The notes below the pieces were generated by a model. The model worked only from the letters and a program-made list of their open reading frames with translations. It was not told where the DNA came from and ran no database searches. A stretch of DNA of 9,640 nucleotides from Mariniphaga sp. (GTDB lineage Bacteria; Bacteroidota; Bacteroidia; Bacteroidales; Prolixibacteraceae): NCBI GenBank assembly GCA_013203525.1, contig JABMQB010000868.1, forward strand, positions 1 through 9,640. The letters run 5' to 3'. How positions within the stretch are numbered: position 1 is the first letter of the stretch; every line of letters starts with the position of its first letter. Positions 6,929 through 9,640 of the stretch are shown here, one piece after another. A program made the translations under genes and the position numbers.

Positions 6929-6949
6929 TAGATATTCTTCAAATATCTA
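6929..6949 (-). repeat. Perfect 8-bp inverted repeat at the end of the hydrogenase operon
   Basis: TAGATATT and AATATCTA flank a 5-nt loop, and one arm includes the TAG stop of the protease gene. It could form a small hairpin at the 3' end of the hydrogenase transcript. It is AT-only apart from one G-C pair and has no U-run after it in the minus direction, so it is a poor intrinsic terminator. Confidence 0.3.
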
Positions 6950-7477
6950 TTTATTGTTTTTTATCTTTAATTTCAAAGACCTTAATTCGCCCGGTGACAA
7001 AAGTGATAAAAAATAATCATTTACATTCTTTTTAACCTCCTCAAGTTTTCCATTTAGTTCTTTTGAAAGGTTTTCACCAAAAACCATATCTTCTTTAATT
7101 TCAATTGCAATAATATAAATCTCTTCAGGAATTTCCATTGAAACTTTTTTCCCAATTCCCAGGGCAGTAATAAAACTGGCATCGTGTAAATTCGAAAGAT
7201 TGGATGTTTCCTTAAAATTGGCAAGTGTAAAAAGGTAAACATCACCAGGATTCCCTCCTTTTGTTTTAATTGCATCAATAAAGATAACCTTTTTATAACC
7301 TGAAATATATTCCAGCACCTCAAGCCCACCTACAGTTAAAATTGCAAACTTTATCCCTGAATAAATATATTTCTGCCTGAGGTATTTACACATTTTGGGG
7401 CCAATACTATCGTCCATTAAAATTTCGTTGCCAATGCCTGCAACCAATGTTTTTTCGGCGTAATTTTTTATTCCCAT
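6947..7477 (-). CDS. [NiFe]-hydrogenase maturation endopeptidase (peptidase family M52, HyaD/HybD/HoxW-like)
   Basis: The 176-residue cytoplasmic protein opens with the family signature LVAGIGNEILMDD. Three residues match the Ni-sensing ligands known from E. coli HybD (Glu16, Asp62, His93): Glu18 in GNEIL, Asp68 in VIFIDAI, and His98 in LHDAS. Enzymes of this family remove the C-terminal tail of the hydrogenase large subunit once nickel is inserted, which closes the active site. The large subunit encoded just upstream has such a tail (25 residues after the last Ni ligand), so it is the expected substrate. The ATG at 7477 lies 27 bp after the large-subunit stop, and the motif near the N-terminus supports this start. 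The last 20 residues are Lys-rich. It is the last gene of the hydrogenase operon, and a short inverted repeat surrounds its stop. Which of the hyaD/hoxW/frcD names fits best cannot be decided. Confidence 0.92.
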   Translation of the reverse strand: MGIKNYAEKTLVAGIGNEILMDDSIGPKMCKYLRQKYIYSGIKFAILTVGGLEVLEYISGYKKVIFIDAIKTKGGNPGDVYLFTLANFKETSNLSNLHDASFITALGIGKKVSMEIPEEIYIIAIEIKEDMVFGENLSKELNGKLEEVKKNVNDYFLSLLSPGELRSLKLKIKNNK

Positions 7478-7504
7478 TGCAATAGATATTTACTTAGAAG
7501 CAAT

Positions 7505-8965
7505 TCAGCGTTTAATACATTGAATTAAAGTCCCGTCTTTCTCCCGAATGTTAACAATCATTGGCATTTCGCCCGGTAAACTATGCGTAGCACATGAAAA
7601 GCATGGATCGTATGCACGAAATGCCATTTCAATCATATTTAAAATCCCGTCGGTAACCACAGTGCCCTTTGATATTAAACCCTGCGCAGCTTTTTTTAAC
7701 GACATACAAATAGGAGCATTGTTATTAGTTGTACCAACAATCAGGTTTACATTTTTGACAATACCTTTTTCATCGGTAACATAATGGTGAGTTAAGGTTC
7801 CTCGCTGAGCTTCTACAATACCAACACCTTCGTTTGGAATATTTGGAAGTGTTGATCTTAATTCCTTACCTGTAATATCGGGATCAGTTACCAGTTCCAA
7901 ACAACGTTCTGCTGAGTATAACAATTCAATCAACCTTGCCCAATGCATAGCAAGTGTAGCGTGAACGGGTTTGCCACCAAGCATACCGTACATCCTTTCA
8001 TATTCAACCTGAGCAAGAGGGGTAGCCATTCCATCAGCTGTATTTAACCTTGCCAACGGAGTTGCCTGATACACTCCTGAATCCTGCCCTTCGACAAATC
8101 CTTTCCAACCGATTTTTTTCAGGTAAGGAAATTTCAGGTAACTCCAGGGTTCTACCCTTTCAGCAACAAATTCTCGATAATCTTCAGGTGAATATTTGCA
8201 ATGCTCATCTCCATTGGTGTCGACTACCCTGACTTTTCCATCGTAAAAATTAACCATATTTTGTTCATCCACTAATCCCATAGAATGGATCTTCAAAGAA
8301 TATGGGCCATTTAATATTAAATCAACATAATCCTTGTTTTTAAGCACAACATCGTTAAAAATTTCCAACGAGAATTTACTGAATTCAATAAATCCTTTAG
8401 CCTTTTTTTCTATATCAACCCTTTGCTCTTCATTTAATCCTTTTCTGACACCCCCCGGAATATTCATAACAACATGGGTTTGATGCCCCCCAATTAGTGC
8501 CTGTATTTCCTGGGCAATCCTGCGTTGTTTTATAACTTCGGTCCCAATATTTACACCAACCTTGTTGATTACTCCCAAAATATTTCGTTCAGCTTTTGCT
8601 GCAGTTGGGCCAACCACAAAATCGGGAGCTGCAAGGGCATAAAAGTGGGCTATATGGCTATGGACAAAATGTGCCATATAAAATAATTCCCTGATTTTTT
8701 TTGCTGTTGGGGGTGGTTCAACTCCATATACCGCATCGATAGCTTTACCCGATGCCATATGGTGGCACCCCGGGCAAACCCCACAAATTTTAGTTACAAT
8801 CTGAGGTAATTCTTCTACTGCCCTCCCTTCACAAAATTTTTCAAAACCCCGTAACTCGGGAACCTGAAAATATACGTTTTCCACATCACCTTCATCGGTA
8901 AGGAAAATTTCAATTTTCCCATGTCCTTCAAGCCGGGTAATCGGATCGATTGTTATCTGTTGCAT
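7505..8965 (-). CDS. [NiFe]-hydrogenase large (catalytic) subunit, cytoplasmic group 3 (MvhA-like)
   Basis: This 486-residue catalytic subunit would bind the NiFe(CN)2CO centre and split or form H2. The N-terminus has RLEGHGKIEIFL (11-22) and the first nickel motif KICGVCPGCHH (Cys61, Cys64). The C-terminus has the second motif DPCFSCATH (Cys455, Cys458, His461). After His461 a 25-residue tail rich in hydrophobic residues ends the precursor; by family knowledge it is cleaved after that His by the protease encoded 27 bp downstream. There is no signal peptide, and the partner small subunit fits group 3, so the enzyme should be cytoplasmic. RxYDPCxSCATH with a tail of this type is shared by MvhA, HoxH and sulfhydrogenase alpha; the small subunit favours MvhA-like 3c. 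The start is well supported: its ATG overlaps the small-subunit TAA by one base, and an AAGGAGG lies 8 nt before it. Confidence 0.95.
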   Translation of the reverse strand: MQQITIDPITRLEGHGKIEIFLTDEGDVENVYFQVPELRGFEKFCEGRAVEELPQIVTKICGVCPGCHHMASGKAIDAVYGVEPPPTAKKIRELFYMAHFVHSHIAHFYALAAPDFVVGPTAAKAERNILGVINKVGVNIGTEVIKQRRIAQEIQALIGGHQTHVVMNIPGGVRKGLNEEQRVDIEKKAKGFIEFSKFSLEIFNDVVLKNKDYVDLILNGPYSLKIHSMGLVDEQNMVNFYDGKVRVVDTNGDEHCKYSPEDYREFVAERVEPWSYLKFPYLKKIGWKGFVEGQDSGVYQATPLARLNTADGMATPLAQVEYERMYGMLGGKPVHATLAMHWARLIELLYSAERCLELVTDPDITGKELRSTLPNIPNEGVGIVEAQRGTLTHHYVTDEKGIVKNVNLIVGTTNNNAPICMSLKKAAQGLISKGTVVTDGILNMIEMAFRAYDPCFSCATHSLPGEMPMIVNIREKDGTLIQCIKR

Positions 8966-9640
8966 TATACTTTCCTCCTTAAAATAGAACCAGGCAGGCT
9001 AAACCGGTAAAACGTTCCGGCCGGATCAACAATCTGGTTGGTTATTTTCTCAATTTCATCCGGATCATTTGCATCAATCATGGTTGCCACCGCCGACATC
9101 ATTTTTGCTCCCGGATCGGTTACATCGGGAGCCGGGCCATAACAACCTCTGCACGGAGCATTTCCTTCAATACATCTTACACCACATCCTCCACGTGTTG
9201 CCGGCCCCATGCAAATGACTCCCTGCTCCAGGAAGCATGTTTTCCCATCATCCTCAATCTCCCAGGGTCTTTTAAACTCTTTAATTACCTTTTCATCTGT
9301 CTTTTCTCTCTTACATTCATCGCACTGTGTTTTTTCGAGTGCCCCAACTACTGAGCCTTTTGATGGCAGCTCCGCTCCGGTAACAATAGCCATGAACACC
9401 TCCACAAGTCTTTCTGTCTGAGGCGGGCATCCCGGCAGGTAATAATCAACGTCAACAACCTGATCAAGCGTTTTCACATCATTATAGAATTCGGGCAGTG
9501 TCAAAGTCCCCTCAGGCATTTCAGTTTCAGTTTGCGGCCTGATTTTTTCCTCATTAACTGTCGATTCACTTGTTTGATAAGCTCTATCGAAAATACCTTT
9601 TCTGTCAGAGAAGTTTCCAAGACCTGGGATCCCTCCCATA
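8965..9640 (-). CDS. [NiFe]-hydrogenase small subunit, MvhG-like (5' end beyond right edge)
   Basis: The frame is open to the window edge; the first Met at 9639 sits inside the conserved GGIPGLGN stretch, so it is internal and the N-terminus, including the proximal-cluster CxxC, is missing. About 225 residues are visible. Cysteine motifs for three [4Fe-4S] clusters are seen in part: YYLPGCPPQ (about residue 71), then CFLEQGVICMGPATRGGCG followed by C, CRGC and GPAPDV (about 135-170). An additional CDEC (about 107-110) lies between them. GPATRGGCG with PCRGCYGP is typical of MvhG, the small subunit of methyl-viologen/heterodisulfide-reductase-linked hydrogenases, and the expected total of about 280-300 residues fits better than the shorter HoxY. 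The subunit passes electrons between the NiFe site and a partner (MvhD/Hdr or a flavoprotein) whose gene should lie upstream. Sulfhydrogenase delta is an alternative. TAA overlaps the large-subunit ATG. Confidence 0.88.
   Translation of the reverse strand, partial: MGGIPGLGNFSDRKGIFDRAYQTSESTVNEEKIRPQTETEMPEGTLTLPEFYNDVKTLDQVVDVDYYLPGCPPQTERLVEVFMAIVTGAELPSKGSVVGALEKTQCDECKREKTDEKVIKEFKRPWEIEDDGKTCFLEQGVICMGPATRGGCGVRCIEGNAPCRGCYGPAPDVTDPGAKMMSAVATMIDANDPDEIEKITNQIVDPAGTFYRFSLPGSILRRKV
8974..8980 (-). promoter_or_regulatory. Strong Shine-Dalgarno before the hydrogenase large subunit
   Basis: AAGGAGG on the coding strand ends 8 nt before the large-subunit ATG and lies inside the last codons of the small subunit. 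It fixes the start at 8965 and suggests coupled translation of the two subunits. Such a full motif is unusual in Bacteroidota, which rarely rely on Shine-Dalgarno pairing. Confidence 0.6.

Larger units (their letters stand above)
6743..6946. other. Intergenic spacer between hydrogenase operon end and cyclase operon
   Basis: This is the only gap longer than 100 bp in the window. It is AT-rich and I see no small gene in it. It holds, in the minus direction, the downstream arm of an inverted repeat around the protease stop codon, a candidate Bacteroidota promoter and a nested palindrome before the first cyclase gene. Confidence 0.7.

Noticed and set aside
6743..6946. Canonical CRP (TGTGA-N6-TCACA) or FNR (TTGAT-N4-ATCAA) site
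   Set aside because: Scanned because of the cyclases and the hydrogenase. No match with correct spacing was found; the nearest has a 7-bp spacer.
6929..6949. Rho-independent terminator after the hydrogenase operon
   Set aside because: The stem is short and AT-rich and no U-run follows in the minus direction; kept only as an inverted repeat.
7054..7329. Minus-strand 91-codon frame inside the hydrogenase protease gene
   Set aside because: It is a different frame of the same strand within a gene that has all the M52 catalytic ligands; no motif supports it.
8965..9639. Met at 9639 as the true start of the hydrogenase small subunit
   Set aside because: The Met is followed at once by the conserved GGIPGLGN stretch that normally lies well inside the protein, so the gene continues beyond the edge.
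1..9640. CRISPR arrays, tRNA/rRNA genes, insertion sequences
   Set aside because: No regularly spaced repeats, cloverleaf-like segments, transposase motifs or terminal inverted repeats with target duplications were seen.

Overview
The window looks like chromosomal DNA of an anaerobic or facultative member of the Bacteroidota (Bacteroidales/Marinilabiliales-like). This is inferred from the AT-rich base composition and a candidate promoter of the Bacteroides -33/-7 type. It is also inferred from protein families common in that phylum: a membrane-anchored cyclase with the QYVGDEVV motif, a DUF2652-type protein, and a very large metallophosphoesterase. Every gene I can support is on the minus strand, so transcription runs from high to low coordinates. 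No rRNA, tRNA, CRISPR array or insertion sequence is visible.

Right part (about 9640 to 6947): the end of a [NiFe]-hydrogenase operon. It holds the small subunit (partial, running off the right edge), the large subunit with both Ni-binding CxxC motifs and a 25-residue C-terminal tail, and the maturation endopeptidase expected to remove that tail. The subunits resemble the cytoplasmic group 3 (MvhG/MvhA-like, probably 3c) enzymes. The partners that would define the electron acceptor lie beyond the window.

A 204-bp spacer (6743-6946) follows. It holds a small AT-rich inverted repeat at the hydrogenase end, a candidate Bacteroidota promoter, and a nested palindrome in the predicted leader.

Left part (6742 to 1): a tightly packed set of co-directional genes. 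First come two tandem membrane-anchored class III nucleotide-cyclase paralogues, both damaged. The first is split by one in-frame TAA where its neighbour has Tyr; the second has lost its N-terminus to a frame change. Next is a DUF2652-like degenerate cyclase domain fused to an SRPBCC domain, then a secreted SdiA-regulated-type beta-propeller, and last a very large exported metallophosphoesterase that runs off the left edge. The last protein also carries a region resembling secretory-pathway atypical kinases (CotH/FAM20-like), which would make it a possible kinase-phosphatase fusion.

The spacing of the left genes (1-bp gap, 11-bp overlap, 18-bp gap) suggests one operon linking cytoplasmic cyclase-fold proteins to two exported proteins. 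Its function is unknown. The damaged cyclase pair and the possible kinase-phosphatase fusion are the most unusual items.
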